Assembly: GCF_002734215.1 (NCBI RefSeq)
Contig: NZ_NSEB01000012.1
Location: forward strand, 186,001-250,000
Length of the DNA stretch: 64,000 nt
Source: Fredinandcohnia onubensis
Lineage (GTDB): Bacteria > Bacillota > Bacilli > Bacillales > Bacillaceae_L
Direction: 5' to 3'
Position numbers and translations under genes: made by a program
Part shown: positions 29,846 through 38,312 of the stretch, piece after piece
Layout of the letters: each line of letters opens with the position of its first letter
Position numbering within the stretch: the first letter of the stretch is position 1
The notes under the pieces: generated by a model
What the model saw: the letters and a program-made list of their open reading frames with translations, nothing else
What the model was told of the DNA's origin: nothing
The model's database searches: none

Positions 29846-30664
29846 TTACGCCCCCTTCGAAGTAGAATTCGCAGCTTTTTTATCTCTTACTCTTGAAAGA
29901 ACATTATATAGCTTCACCGTTAATGGTAAACCTATGAAAATACTAGCGTACAATCCTGTTACAGAAGTTAATAGGTTACTTGCTCCTGAGAATGCAGTTA
30001 TTGTATCTGCCATGTCTGGATAAGCCGCTACAAGTGGCCCAAGTGATGCTGCAGCCATACTTCCACTTCCTACCCCTGTTGCCATTGCAAACGAGTATGG
30101 ATGGAGTGGTGTAGCTGTTGCCAAGAATCCAGAAATAAGACCTAAGAAAATCGATCCAAACACTGTACCGAAAATATAGATCGCCATTACACCACGACCC
30201 TCTGGTGAAGAAAGACCATATTTATCCGTAATAAGGGCTAAGTTTGGTTCTCTTCCGATGGAGTGTGTCATACCAATTGCTTCTCTTTTTAATCCTAAGA
30301 ATACCGCGATAGGTAACGCAATAAAAATTGTACCTAGGTTTCCTAGTTCTTGTAGCATTAAGGCTGGACCTGCTTCGATTAATTGTGGTAAAGCTGGACC
30401 TGCTTGTACACCAAATTTTGCAATCAATAATGTTACGGAAATAAACACAAGATTTTCCGCATTTTTAGACATCTTCTCTGTGACAAGTGGAGTAAAATAG
30501 ACCGCGATTCCAACGATAACTGCATACAACATGGGTAGTAATAAAATTACCCCTGCTCCAATTGGAATTCGATGTGTCCCTATCAATTCAGTCACCAGCA
30601 CAATGGCAAATACTAAAAGATGTAATTTCCAATCTTTCCAAAGATTCGTTGCATTTTCACTCAT
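29846..30664 (-). CDS. Multispanning membrane protein, DUF3100-like permease
   Basis: 272 aa with 7-8 membrane helices. It has Gly/Ala/Ser-rich re-entrant-looking segments, MATGVGSGSMAAASLGPL and AFSGASNLLTSVTGLY, typical of ion-coupled permeases. From memory it resembles the DUF3100 family. It sits 43 bases after an M20 amidohydrolase and 6 bases before a second small membrane protein, suggesting uptake of the amidohydrolase substrate or export of its product. Substrate unknown. Confidence 0.65.
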   Translation of the reverse strand: MSENATNLWKDWKLHLLVFAIVLVTELIGTHRIPIGAGVILLLPMLYAVIVGIAVYFTPLVTEKMSKNAENLVFISVTLLIAKFGVQAGPALPQLIEAGPALMLQELGNLGTIFIALPIAVFLGLKREAIGMTHSIGREPNLALITDKYGLSSPEGRGVMAIYIFGTVFGSIFLGLISGFLATATPLHPYSFAMATGVGSGSMAAASLGPLVAAYPDMADTITAFSGASNLLTSVTGLYASIFIGLPLTVKLYNVLSRVRDKKAANSTSKGA

Positions 30665-30707
30665 TGCTCTTCCCCCTTTTTAAATAGTGATGCTGTTTAT
30701 ATGGTAG

Positions 30708-31901
30708 TTATTTTACAGCCTCTTTTGCATGAACTTTCATATATTCTAGAGTTGCTTTTCCAAGTATCTTTGCTGCGATTAAAAGTGCACGCTCATCGAT
30801 ATCAAACTTCGGATGATGGTGAGGGTAAGAGTCCTTCCAATCTGGATTCTCTGCACCTGTAAAGAAGAAGGTACCTTTGACATGCTGTAAATAATACGCG
30901 TAATCTTCTCCACCCATAACAGGTTCGGTTTCAGCGACCTTGTTGACTCCTGGAACGTCCTCCGCCATTCTTGCAACAAATTCGGTTTCTTCCTTATGAT
31001 TGATGAGGGTTGGATAACCGCGTGTATAGGTAAATTCATAATCTGCACCATTCACATCACATGTACCACGAACCACTCGTTCCATTTCTTTTTCGATAAA
31101 ATTACGAGTCTCTTCTTTGAAAGTCCGAACTGTACCGATCATTTCAGCATAGTCAGCAATGACATTATAAGGATTTTTTGCCTCAAATGAAGTTACAGAT
31201 ACAACGGCTGAATCCAATGGATCTACTTTGCGGCTCACAATTTGTTGTAGGTTGTTAATGAGTTGACCTCCAACGACAATACTATCAATTGTTTGATGTG
31301 GGTAGGCACCATGTCCGCCACGCCCTTGAATTTTAATATCGAAACGGTCTGGAGCTGCTTGAATTGCACCAACTCGATAACCGATTTCTCCAACTGGCAT
31401 TTGAGCTTGCAAATGTGTTCCGAAAATGACATCGACACCATCTAGGCAGCCATCTTCGATCATAGAAATGGCACCACCCGGTGGTAGTTCCTCCGCATGC
31501 TGATGGATGAATACAACTGTACCCTCAAGTTCTGATTTCATCCCGTTTAGCACTTTCGCTAAACCAAGTAGGGTTGCAGTATGGCCGTCATGACCACATG
31601 CATGCATCACACCATCATTTTTAGACTTGAACGGTACATCCGTTTGTTCTAAAATCGGGAGGGCATCGAAATCTGCACGTAAGGCAACAGTTGGTCCAGG
31701 ACGATCTCCTTTTAGATAAGCTACTACTCCATTGCCGCCAACACCAGTACGTATTTCATGACCTAATTTTTCATGGTAAGTAGCAATGTATTCTGCTGTT
31801 TTAACTTCCTCAAATGATAACTCTGGGTATTCGTGTAAATATCGACGTATGGAGACAATTTCATCATAAATTTCGTCTAATTTTTCAAATAAATTTTCCA
31901 T
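30708..31901 (-). CDS. M20-family amidohydrolase (YxeP/hippurate-hydrolase-like)
   Basis: 397 aa cytosolic metallohydrolase. Metal-binding motifs are ACGHDGHTATLLG, HQHAEELPPGG and GGEDYAYYL, with the dimerisation lid GRGGHGAYPHQTID. Members remove N-acyl groups from amino acids or conjugates. It follows the beta-hydroxyacid dehydrogenase gene by 22 bases and precedes the transporter pair, so it is likely a catabolic deacylase for an imported N-acyl compound. The identity of the compound cannot be read from the sequence. Confidence 0.82.
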   Translation of the reverse strand: MENLFEKLDEIYDEIVSIRRYLHEYPELSFEEVKTAEYIATYHEKLGHEIRTGVGGNGVVAYLKGDRPGPTVALRADFDALPILEQTDVPFKSKNDGVMHACGHDGHTATLLGLAKVLNGMKSELEGTVVFIHQHAEELPPGGAISMIEDGCLDGVDVIFGTHLQAQMPVGEIGYRVGAIQAAPDRFDIKIQGRGGHGAYPHQTIDSIVVGGQLINNLQQIVSRKVDPLDSAVVSVTSFEAKNPYNVIADYAEMIGTVRTFKEETRNFIEKEMERVVRGTCDVNGADYEFTYTRGYPTLINHKEETEFVARMAEDVPGVNKVAETEPVMGGEDYAYYLQHVKGTFFFTGAENPDWKDSYPHHHPKFDIDERALLIAAKILGKATLEYMKVHAKEAVK

Positions 31902-31923
31902 TTAAATGCCCTCCTAGTGGTTT

Positions 31924-32805
31924 TTATTGTTCCATCATTTCTTTTAAAACGGTGTATACCGCTGATGAATCTTGCTGACCCTTTCCTTTGTTCTTCCCTA
32001 AGTGGAAGAGTTGATGGGTCATGTCACTGACAAAAGTAGAAACTTGTGAGTTTTCAGCTAATTCACGGTACAAGTGGATATCCTTTGTCATATTGGCAAG
32101 TGAAAATTTCACATTGTCAAAAGACTCGTCTAATATGTTTACCCCGAAAACATCCATCGCACGGGTTTGACCAGACCCTTTTTGAAGGATCCCAGCAAGC
32201 TTTTCCTTTGATACCCCAGCTCTTTCTCCGGTTAAAAAGGCTTCACTTAATAAGGTAATCACGCCTGCTACGACCATATTGTGACAAAGTTTTACGGTTT
32301 GCCCTGCTCCACTCTTCCCAACATATTCGATATGTTTACCAACAGCTTGTAAGACTGGGAGAATCGTTGGAAAGTGGTCCTCACTCCCACCAACCATAAT
32401 GGTCAACGTCCCGTTCGCCGCTCCTTCAGGGCCACCACTTAGTGGACAATCATAAAACTGAATCCCGTTTTCCTCGGCGGTTTTATGAATTTCCCTTGTC
32501 AGCTGTACGTCATTTGTACTCATATCCAAAATGAACGAACCTTTTTTCATTTTAAAAAGAACACCGTTTTGTTCGTGTAAAAGTGTTCGTTTAATAATAT
32601 CGGGTGATGTAAGAGACATGATTAAAAAATTAATCTCACTTGCCATCTCACTAGGTGTCGCAGCAGCTATTGCTCCGTGGTCAACTAAACTCTTCACCGC
32701 AGCTTCATTAATATCAAATACGTGAACTTTGTAGTGATTTTTGAGTAAATTCTTTGCAATTCCACTTCCCATTAACCCGCATCCAATTATACCGACCGCT
32801 GTCAT
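31924..32805 (-). CDS. Beta-hydroxyacid dehydrogenase (HIBADH / tartronate-semialdehyde reductase-like)
   Basis: 293 aa from the second of two adjacent ATGs (32805), better spaced from GGAGG. The Rossmann motif is GIIGCGLMGSGIA, the substrate motif is DCPLSGGPEGAANGTL, and the catalytic lysine is in GAGQTVKLCHNMV. The family reduces or oxidises 3-hydroxyisobutyrate, tartronate semialdehyde or related 3-hydroxyacids. The pairing with the aldehyde dehydrogenase 29 bases upstream suggests the two handle the same C3-C4 semialdehyde, one reductively and one oxidatively (inference). Confidence 0.82.
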   Translation of the reverse strand: MTAVGIIGCGLMGSGIAKNLLKNHYKVHVFDINEAAVKSLVDHGAIAAATPSEMASEINFLIMSLTSPDIIKRTLLHEQNGVLFKMKKGSFILDMSTNDVQLTREIHKTAEENGIQFYDCPLSGGPEGAANGTLTIMVGGSEDHFPTILPVLQAVGKHIEYVGKSGAGQTVKLCHNMVVAGVITLLSEAFLTGERAGVSKEKLAGILQKGSGQTRAMDVFGVNILDESFDNVKFSLANMTKDIHLYRELAENSQVSTFVSDMTHQLFHLGKNKGKGQQDSSAVYTVLKEMMEQ

Positions 32806-32834
32806 CATAATCCTCCAGTCTTGTAAACTAGTAT

Positions 32835-34286
32835 TTATGCTTTGATATAAACTGTCTTGTACTCTGTCCAGAATTCAAGGGCAGTTGATCCTTGTTCTCT
32901 TGGACCTAAGGAGGATGCTTTTTTACCACCAAATGGGTACTGGTTTTCAAAGTAGTTAGATGGAATGTTGACATGTGTAACACCCGTTTGAATATGTTTC
33001 ACAAAATGCATGGCCTTTTCTAGGTCCTTAGTATAAATCGTTGACGATAAGCCAAAATCACTGTCGTTTGCTACTTCTATTGCTTCTTCATAGGAATCTA
33101 CTTCGATTACCGCAATGACTGGTGCGAAGATTTCTTCTCTAAAAATAGTCATTTCTGGTGTAACGCCACTAATGACGGTTGGTGCTACAAAATAGCCCTT
33201 GTCTCGTCCATGGTCTGTCAATCGCTTTCCACCACATTCGAGTGTTGCACCTTCTTCAATTGCTAGATTGACATGTTTTAAATAAAGATTTAACTGACTT
33301 TCATCAATCACTGGACCATTGTCAACGTTTTCGTCAAAGCCATCGGTGATTTGTAGCGCATTGGCTGCGTCTACTAGTCTACTAATAACTTCTTTCGAAA
33401 TGCTTCTTGGAACAACTAATCGGCTTGTTCCGGTACAACGTTGTCCATTATCAAAAAATCCGCTGATAACCACATTTTGTATCGTTTCATCTAAATTAGC
33501 ATCTTCAAGGATAATGGAGGCATTTTTTCCGCCCATTTCCGCCTGCATTTTTCCGCCACGAGTTGTTACGGCTCTCCCTAATGCTAATCCTACATCAGTT
33601 GAACCTGTAAAGGATACGGCTTTGATTTTCTGGTGATTACCAATCGCATGTCCGATCACACCGCCAGGACCCGTTACCATGTTAATAACCCCTTTTGGTA
33701 CACCGGCCTTTTCAAATAATTCGATAATCTTTACGCTTATAAGTGATGTGTTACTAGCCGGCTTAAAAATAACCGTGTTACCAGCAACAATGGCAGGTGC
33801 TATCTTCCAAATTCCAATCCCAAGTGGGAAATTATAAGGAGCAATCACTCCAACAACGCCTAGAGGTTCTCTCACGGTGTAACCAAAAATTTCTGCATTC
33901 TTCGAAGGTACTGTTTCCCCTTTTAAACGGGTTGCTTCACCACTGAATTGCTTCATTGCATCAATCGTAATAGTAACTTCCGCTAACGAGTTTTTATAGG
34001 TTTTACCGACTTCTTTTGTAATAATGGCTGCTAGTTCTTCTTTTTGTTCTTCAAGTAAATAAATTAATTTAAACAATACATCCCCACGCTCAGGTACTGC
34101 AACCTGTGACCATGTCTTAAAAGCTTGTTCCGCCACTTGAATCGCTACCTCAACATCGCGTTCATCAGATTTCTGAAAATAACCTAAAACCTCATCCGTG
34201 TTTGCTGGGTTGATACTAGCATATACATCACCAGATTGGGCAGACACCCATTCACCATCTATGTAGTTAAAATACGTTTGAACCAT
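32835..34286 (-). CDS. Aldehyde dehydrogenase
   Basis: 483 aa with the standard ALDH fold: PYNFPLG, GSTDVGLALG, the general-base Glu in AEMGGKNAS and the nucleophile Cys in GQRCTGTS. It has its own upstream region (147 bases) with a long inverted repeat, and is first of a five-gene run: ALDH, hydroxyacid dehydrogenase, M20 amidohydrolase and two membrane proteins. About 35-40% of it looks similar to the other ALDH in the window by eye, so it is not a recent duplicate. Substrate unknown. Confidence 0.82.
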   Translation of the reverse strand: MVQTYFNYIDGEWVSAQSGDVYASINPANTDEVLGYFQKSDERDVEVAIQVAEQAFKTWSQVAVPERGDVLFKLIYLLEEQKEELAAIITKEVGKTYKNSLAEVTITIDAMKQFSGEATRLKGETVPSKNAEIFGYTVREPLGVVGVIAPYNFPLGIGIWKIAPAIVAGNTVIFKPASNTSLISVKIIELFEKAGVPKGVINMVTGPGGVIGHAIGNHQKIKAVSFTGSTDVGLALGRAVTTRGGKMQAEMGGKNASIILEDANLDETIQNVVISGFFDNGQRCTGTSRLVVPRSISKEVISRLVDAANALQITDGFDENVDNGPVIDESQLNLYLKHVNLAIEEGATLECGGKRLTDHGRDKGYFVAPTVISGVTPEMTIFREEIFAPVIAVIEVDSYEEAIEVANDSDFGLSSTIYTKDLEKAMHFVKHIQTGVTHVNIPSNYFENQYPFGGKKASSLGPREQGSTALEFWTEYKTVYIKA

Positions 34287-34346
34287 TCGGAATCACCTCT
34301 CCTCTATTATTGTTACTAATTATAATATTCTAAATTATAAAGACAA

Positions 34347-34394
34347 ATGTGGCAACCCACAAAATTTAGAATTCATTTTTGTGAGTTGCCACAT
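34347..34394. promoter_or_regulatory. Long inverted repeat upstream of aldehyde dehydrogenase operon
   Basis: ATGTGGCAACCCACAAAAT (34347-34365) faces ATTTTTGTGAGTTGCCACAT (34375-34394), a near-perfect 19/20-base dyad. On the minus strand it is followed by TTTGTCTTTATAATTTAG. It lies between the PucR-type regulator gene and the ALDH start, so it may be that regulator's binding site, an attenuator, or a terminator for the upstream transcript. Confidence 0.55.
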
Positions 34395-34432
34395 ATAGAG
34401 ACATAAAAAGGACAAGAGGGCATGTCCTATGG

Positions 34433-36073
34433 CTATTTATTTTTGTGCTTCACAACATATAATTGAGTGGCAATCATGAGGTCGACCCAGTCTTTTTCAT
34501 TATTAAGGCTAAATTGAAGAATTTCTTCTATCTTTTTTAGTCGATAGTATAAAGTATTTCCATGGATATGGAGCTCAGCAGCCGTTTCCTTGTGATTTTT
34601 ATTTTTTGAAATAAAACAAAGCAACGTTTCTAGTAAACTTGCATCTGAATCTAGGAGCTTTCCGATTTTATCCTGAATGTACATATCGATTGTATGCTGT
34701 TCCATTTCATGGAATAGTCGTTCCATACCGAGCTTCGAATATTCAATGATGTTTGAGGTTTTATAGGTCTTTGCATAGCTGATGGAACGTAGTGCTTCCT
34801 GATAGGATGTGGCTAATTGCTGCAAGGAAGTTTTTCGTCCAATTCCAACTAAGATTTGTTGTTTCCCTAAAATCGACTCGACTTCTCGGATGATTTTTTT
34901 GAGTACTGTGTCTGTCACTCCAGGAAGCAGGATAATGAGCTGAAACGTATGGGTCACGACAAAACTTTTATTACAGATGTTATTCAGCATTTTCTCAATT
35001 GATAGAACGAGCCATTGCTTTTCTTTTACTTTGTTATTTTTCCAGAGCGAATCAGCGGCACTTTCAACAATTAAACATTGAATGTCATTTGTTTGATCCC
35101 ATTTTAAATAATGCATAATCCGCCCGACATCATAATGTTGGACTTCATTTAACAACTGATTAAACACTTCATTTCGAAAATGCAGCTCTTGTTCAAGGAG
35201 GGCACTATCCTTCGTTATTTCAAGTGCCATGGCTAAGCTTGCATGCTCGATAATGATTTGTTCGTTTTCAACAAATGCAGTAAAAGGTTTCTCCAGTTCA
35301 AGTACCCCTAGAATTTCCTGGCCACGTACGATGGGAAAGTAGCGGTCATTCCTCTGAAAAATGTCGGTCTCATGGTAGATGACCCGAGATTGAATCAATT
35401 CCTCTAACAACGGGATGATCGACTTGATTCCATAGCCTTCTATAATCACTTGATAGAATTTTTTATGAATCGAGATTGAATCGGTTAATAGTTGATTCTT
35501 CATCAACAAATGATTATAAACCCGAGAATGTTCAATAGCGATGGCGCTTTGGTCGGCAATAATTTTTATAACCTCCATATCAGCCATCGAAAAAAGACCA
35601 TCATGGTTAAAATTGTCGACGATTAAGACACCAAAACAATGATCTTTGTAAACGATTGGAACACAGAATGCGCTTTTAATTTTCCGACCATATACACCCT
35701 TCAAATAATAATGATAGTTTTCCGGAGACATCGTTCTCATAGAATCATCAATTTCCTGCTCGGAATTAAATAAAATGGCCATCTTCTCGGAAAATACCTG
35801 GCCTGTTATGGATTCACCTGGATCAAGCGCCAGCTTTTTTAAGTATTCCACATCCACACCTTTACCCTCTTCAAACTTAAGCTTTCCAGTCTTTTCGTCA
35901 TATAAGTAAATAATAAACGTATCAGTAATGTTCACCAATTCACTTGCTGCAGTAATTAAGTTTTGCAACACATCTTGTAAATGTAACGACTGCGTAAGCA
36001 ACTTATTGATTTCTAATAGTTTCTTAGCTTTATGTAAATCCAGATAGGATGTCTCGATTTGCTGAAAGTTCAA
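34433..36073 (-). CDS. PucR/CdaR-type transcriptional regulator with GAF domain
   Basis: 546 aa. The N-terminal GAF domain (~25-185: LQDVLQNLITAASELV, FCVPIVYKDHCFGVLIVDNF, MEVIKIIADQSAIAIEHS) is followed by a linker domain and a C-terminal PucR-type HTH (~480-540: HKETAAELHIHGNTLYYRLKKIEEIL). Such proteins activate catabolic operons in response to a substrate. Its ATG is one base past the stop of the hydantoinase-like gene (36075), so the two are co-transcribed. The inverted repeat downstream suggests it controls the ALDH-amidohydrolase operon. Confidence 0.85.
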   Translation of the reverse strand: MNFQQIETSYLDLHKAKKLLEINKLLTQSLHLQDVLQNLITAASELVNITDTFIIYLYDEKTGKLKFEEGKGVDVEYLKKLALDPGESITGQVFSEKMAILFNSEQEIDDSMRTMSPENYHYYLKGVYGRKIKSAFCVPIVYKDHCFGVLIVDNFNHDGLFSMADMEVIKIIADQSAIAIEHSRVYNHLLMKNQLLTDSISIHKKFYQVIIEGYGIKSIIPLLEELIQSRVIYHETDIFQRNDRYFPIVRGQEILGVLELEKPFTAFVENEQIIIEHASLAMALEITKDSALLEQELHFRNEVFNQLLNEVQHYDVGRIMHYLKWDQTNDIQCLIVESAADSLWKNNKVKEKQWLVLSIEKMLNNICNKSFVVTHTFQLIILLPGVTDTVLKKIIREVESILGKQQILVGIGRKTSLQQLATSYQEALRSISYAKTYKTSNIIEYSKLGMERLFHEMEQHTIDMYIQDKIGKLLDSDASLLETLLCFISKNKNHKETAAELHIHGNTLYYRLKKIEEILQFSLNNEKDWVDLMIATQLYVVKHKNK

Positions 36074-36074
36074 G

Positions 36075-37265
36075 TTAACTCACCTTTTTCGACAGTTCCA
36101 AAATAGTCTGAAGCATGACATTGGCTCCAACCTCAATATCTTCCCATGAACTATACTCATCAGGATGATGACTAAGTCCATCTTTGCTTGGAATGAAGAT
36201 CATCCCCGCGTGTGTTAGTACTGTTAATGAGTTCGCATCATGATTTGCACCGCTAACCATATAGTGATAATTTACTTTATGGTCTTTACAAGCACTCTCT
36301 ATTGCTTGTTGGACATTTTTTGATAAGGTATTCGGATACTTTTGTACACCCACTTCTATCTTAACTTGATGGTTTACCTTCATCCAGTCGATTAATTGTT
36401 GTTCAAATTCCTTCATTTCCTTCCAATCGCTTCCTCTGACCTCAATCGTTAATTGAACATCTCCAGGTACTACATTTTCCGAATTTGGATAAACCTCTAA
36501 CTTCCCGACAGTCGCAACAATATCATTGTTTTGCATAGTAGCTCTTTCACTAACGTGCTGGATAATAGAGGCAGCAGATACTAAAGCATCTTTCCTTACG
36601 TTCATAGGAGTTGTGCCAGAATGACTTGCTTTTCCAAACACATGAACATGCATTCTTGAAATACCAGCTATGGCAGTCACAATCCCAATCTGGTTGTTAG
36701 TCGTTTCTAATACACTTTCTTGTTCAATATGTAATTCTAAAAAAGATAGATAGTCGTTATCACTTTTTCTAGCCTCTTTAATTTTGGACATGCAAAGGTT
36801 AAATTTCTTCAAATCGGCATCCGATAAGTCTCCCTCTTTAATTAAGCCAGCGGTTGCTCTGCTTCCAAATGTTCCGCCTAACGGGTTCGCTTCTTCACCT
36901 ACAAAACTAATCAGTTCAAGTGGAACTCCATTATAGCCATTTTCTTTAAGTACTCTCAGACACTCCAGGCCAACTATCACTCCTAGAGCACCATCATAAA
37001 GGCCACCATTTTTAACAGTATCTAAATGTGAACCAAATGCAATTGCAGGTTTATCAAGGCTACCTAATCTGCCATGTACATTCCCAACGGAATCTTCATA
37101 CACAGTTAGATTTAGATGATTTAACTGATTCTGTAACCACTCATTTGCCTTTTTTTCCTCACTTGAAAAAGCTAATCGATTATAACCAATATTACCGGAA
37201 TTAATAGATCCTATATCTAATAGATTCTTTTTGATATTTTCTACGTTAACCTTTGGAAAACTCAT
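36075..37265 (-). CDS. Zn-dependent N-carbamoyl/allantoate-type amidohydrolase (M20)
   Basis: 396 aa from the ATG at 37265, preceded by GAGGAGGAAG. A longer frame from 37337 is rejected because its first codons (WNKGPVPV) are translated GGGAC repeat. Hydantoinase/carbamoylase family: GSHLDTVKNGG, FVGEEANPLGGTFGS, LELHIEQE and GANHDANSL supply the dinuclear metal site and substrate His. Members hydrolyse N-carbamoyl amino acids, beta-ureidopropionate or allantoate. It is the first gene of the cluster, directly followed by the PucR-type regulator. Confidence 0.82.
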   Translation of the reverse strand: MSFPKVNVENIKKNLLDIGSINSGNIGYNRLAFSSEEKKANEWLQNQLNHLNLTVYEDSVGNVHGRLGSLDKPAIAFGSHLDTVKNGGLYDGALGVIVGLECLRVLKENGYNGVPLELISFVGEEANPLGGTFGSRATAGLIKEGDLSDADLKKFNLCMSKIKEARKSDNDYLSFLELHIEQESVLETTNNQIGIVTAIAGISRMHVHVFGKASHSGTTPMNVRKDALVSAASIIQHVSERATMQNNDIVATVGKLEVYPNSENVVPGDVQLTIEVRGSDWKEMKEFEQQLIDWMKVNHQVKIEVGVQKYPNTLSKNVQQAIESACKDHKVNYHYMVSGANHDANSLTVLTHAGMIFIPSKDGLSHHPDEYSSWEDIEVGANVMLQTILELSKKVS

Positions 37266-37290
37266 TACTTCCTCCTCTATCATACCCTTT

Positions 37291-37319
37291 GGGGTCACGG
37301 GGACAGGTCCCTTGTTCCA
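37291..37319. repeat. Dispersed GGGAC palindrome, copy 5 (inverted orientation)
   Basis: It reads TGGGGTCACGGGGACAGG then TCCCTTGTTCCAG. It lies 26 bases upstream of the carbamoylase start codon and is paired head-to-head with copy 6. Confidence 0.82.
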
Positions 37320-37330
37320 GAACTCATATT

Positions 37331-37358
37331 GGGTCAAGGGACCTGTCCCTTCGTCCCA
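37331..37358. repeat. Dispersed GGGAC palindrome, copy 6
   Basis: Halves GGGTCAAGGGACC and TGTCCCTTCGTCCCA. It is separated by 11 bases from the inverted copy 5. The pair could fold into a cruciform upstream of the carbamoylase gene. Confidence 0.85.
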
Positions 37359-37461
37359 TACTAAAACTTGTTTTCATTATAGTGAAAAAATTGTTAATAA
37401 TCCATTATCTTTTACTACTAGATTTTTATAAATCAGGCAGCTTGCCTGCCAAATAAAAAAA

Positions 37462-37481
37462 GAGGTTGCATTAGCAGCCTC
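37462..37481 (-). terminator. Terminator after ArsR-rhodanese gene
   Basis: GAGGCTGC / GCAACCTC on the minus strand (two mismatches, ATTA-type loop) is followed by TTTTTTTATTTGG, 35 bases past the stop. Confidence 0.75.
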
Positions 37482-37515
37482 CAGTTGAACCATTTTAACA
37501 TTTAATATTTTATAT

Positions 37516-38211
37516 TCAACAAAGGTCCGAAACGTGTTGGGTGGAACGATGGACCTGTCCCTCTGTCCCAACCGCTCTCTTCCAGTGTTGGATTCCGGCA
37601 TTTAGCCGGATTGCTTGGTATCCCTGTGACACCAGGTACTGCACGGCTTCTGTTGCGTGTACGCAGTAGTAACCACGACAATAGACAATAATTTGACGAT
37701 CAGTCGGAAGTTCGGTGACTCTATCCATAAAGGAATCATATGGTATAGATATAGCACCCTTGATATGCGAAGCATTATACTCAGTTTCTGGTCGAACATC
37801 GACGACCACTACACCATCCGATTCTTCCATGTTTAAAAACTCTTCCAACTCTAGACTTTCGAGTTCTTCTGGCCTTTCGATAAACTCTGTACGCATCTGG
37901 CGCACTTCATCAAAACGGTCTTCTGTAACTTTTTGCAATGATTGGATTAAGTCACAGACTTTAGTATTTCCTAATGAGTAGACCATGAAGTTTCCCCGTC
38001 TGCGGAATTTCACGAGTTTAGCATCTAGTAGTACCTGTAGGTGCTGTGATGTATTCGCGATGCTCATTTCGGTTTCGTTTGATAGTGCTTCTACTGTTTT
38101 GGGGCCTTGCGTCAACAAATCCAGAAGCTCCATTCGTTTCGGACTTGTTAACGCCTTTCCGACCCTAGAAAAATAATAATAGATTGTATCGTTAAATTCC
38201 CTTTTATCCAT
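37516..38211 (-). CDS. ArsR-type regulator fused to rhodanese domain, C-terminus extended by repeat
   Basis: 231 aa from the second of two adjacent ATGs (38211), 5 bases after GGAGG. The N-terminal winged helix (~10-95: SPKRMELLDLLTQGPKTVEALS, IANTSQHLQVLLDAKLV) precedes a rhodanese domain (~115-213) with the active-site loop YCRGYYCVHA. It is a probable redox or sulfur-responsive repressor. The normal rhodanese end is at about HWKRA; the remaining ~18 residues (VGTEGQVHRSTQHVSDLC) are read through a GGGAC repeat copy and beyond, so the original stop appears to have been lost. The 33 codons before the repeat have 11 C-ending and 1 T-ending codon. Confidence 0.85.
   Translation of the reverse strand: MDKREFNDTIYYYFSRVGKALTSPKRMELLDLLTQGPKTVEALSNETEMSIANTSQHLQVLLDAKLVKFRRRGNFMVYSLGNTKVCDLIQSLQKVTEDRFDEVRQMRTEFIERPEELESLELEEFLNMEESDGVVVVDVRPETEYNASHIKGAISIPYDSFMDRVTELPTDRQIIVYCRGYYCVHATEAVQYLVSQGYQAIRLNAGIQHWKRAVGTEGQVHRSTQHVSDLC
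37543..37570. repeat. Dispersed GGGAC palindrome, copy 7, inside a coding region
   Basis: GGAACGATGGACC then TGTCCCTCTGTCCCA. It lies within the 3' end of the ArsR-rhodanese reading frame and encodes part of its terminal extension. It is the only copy in the window inside a called gene. Confidence 0.82.
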
Positions 38212-38312
38212 CATGACCTCCTGGATTTATCCCTCCTCATTTTCTACATTCCGAAGGACTTCTACTATATATCTAGTTTAATAGAAAACCTATCTTTTCA
38301 TACCAACTATTT

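Noticed and set aside
37231-37601. Several overlapping 66-75 aa ORFs around the repeat copies
   Set aside because: They are translations of the GGGAC repeat and of the 3' end of the rhodanese gene in other frames.
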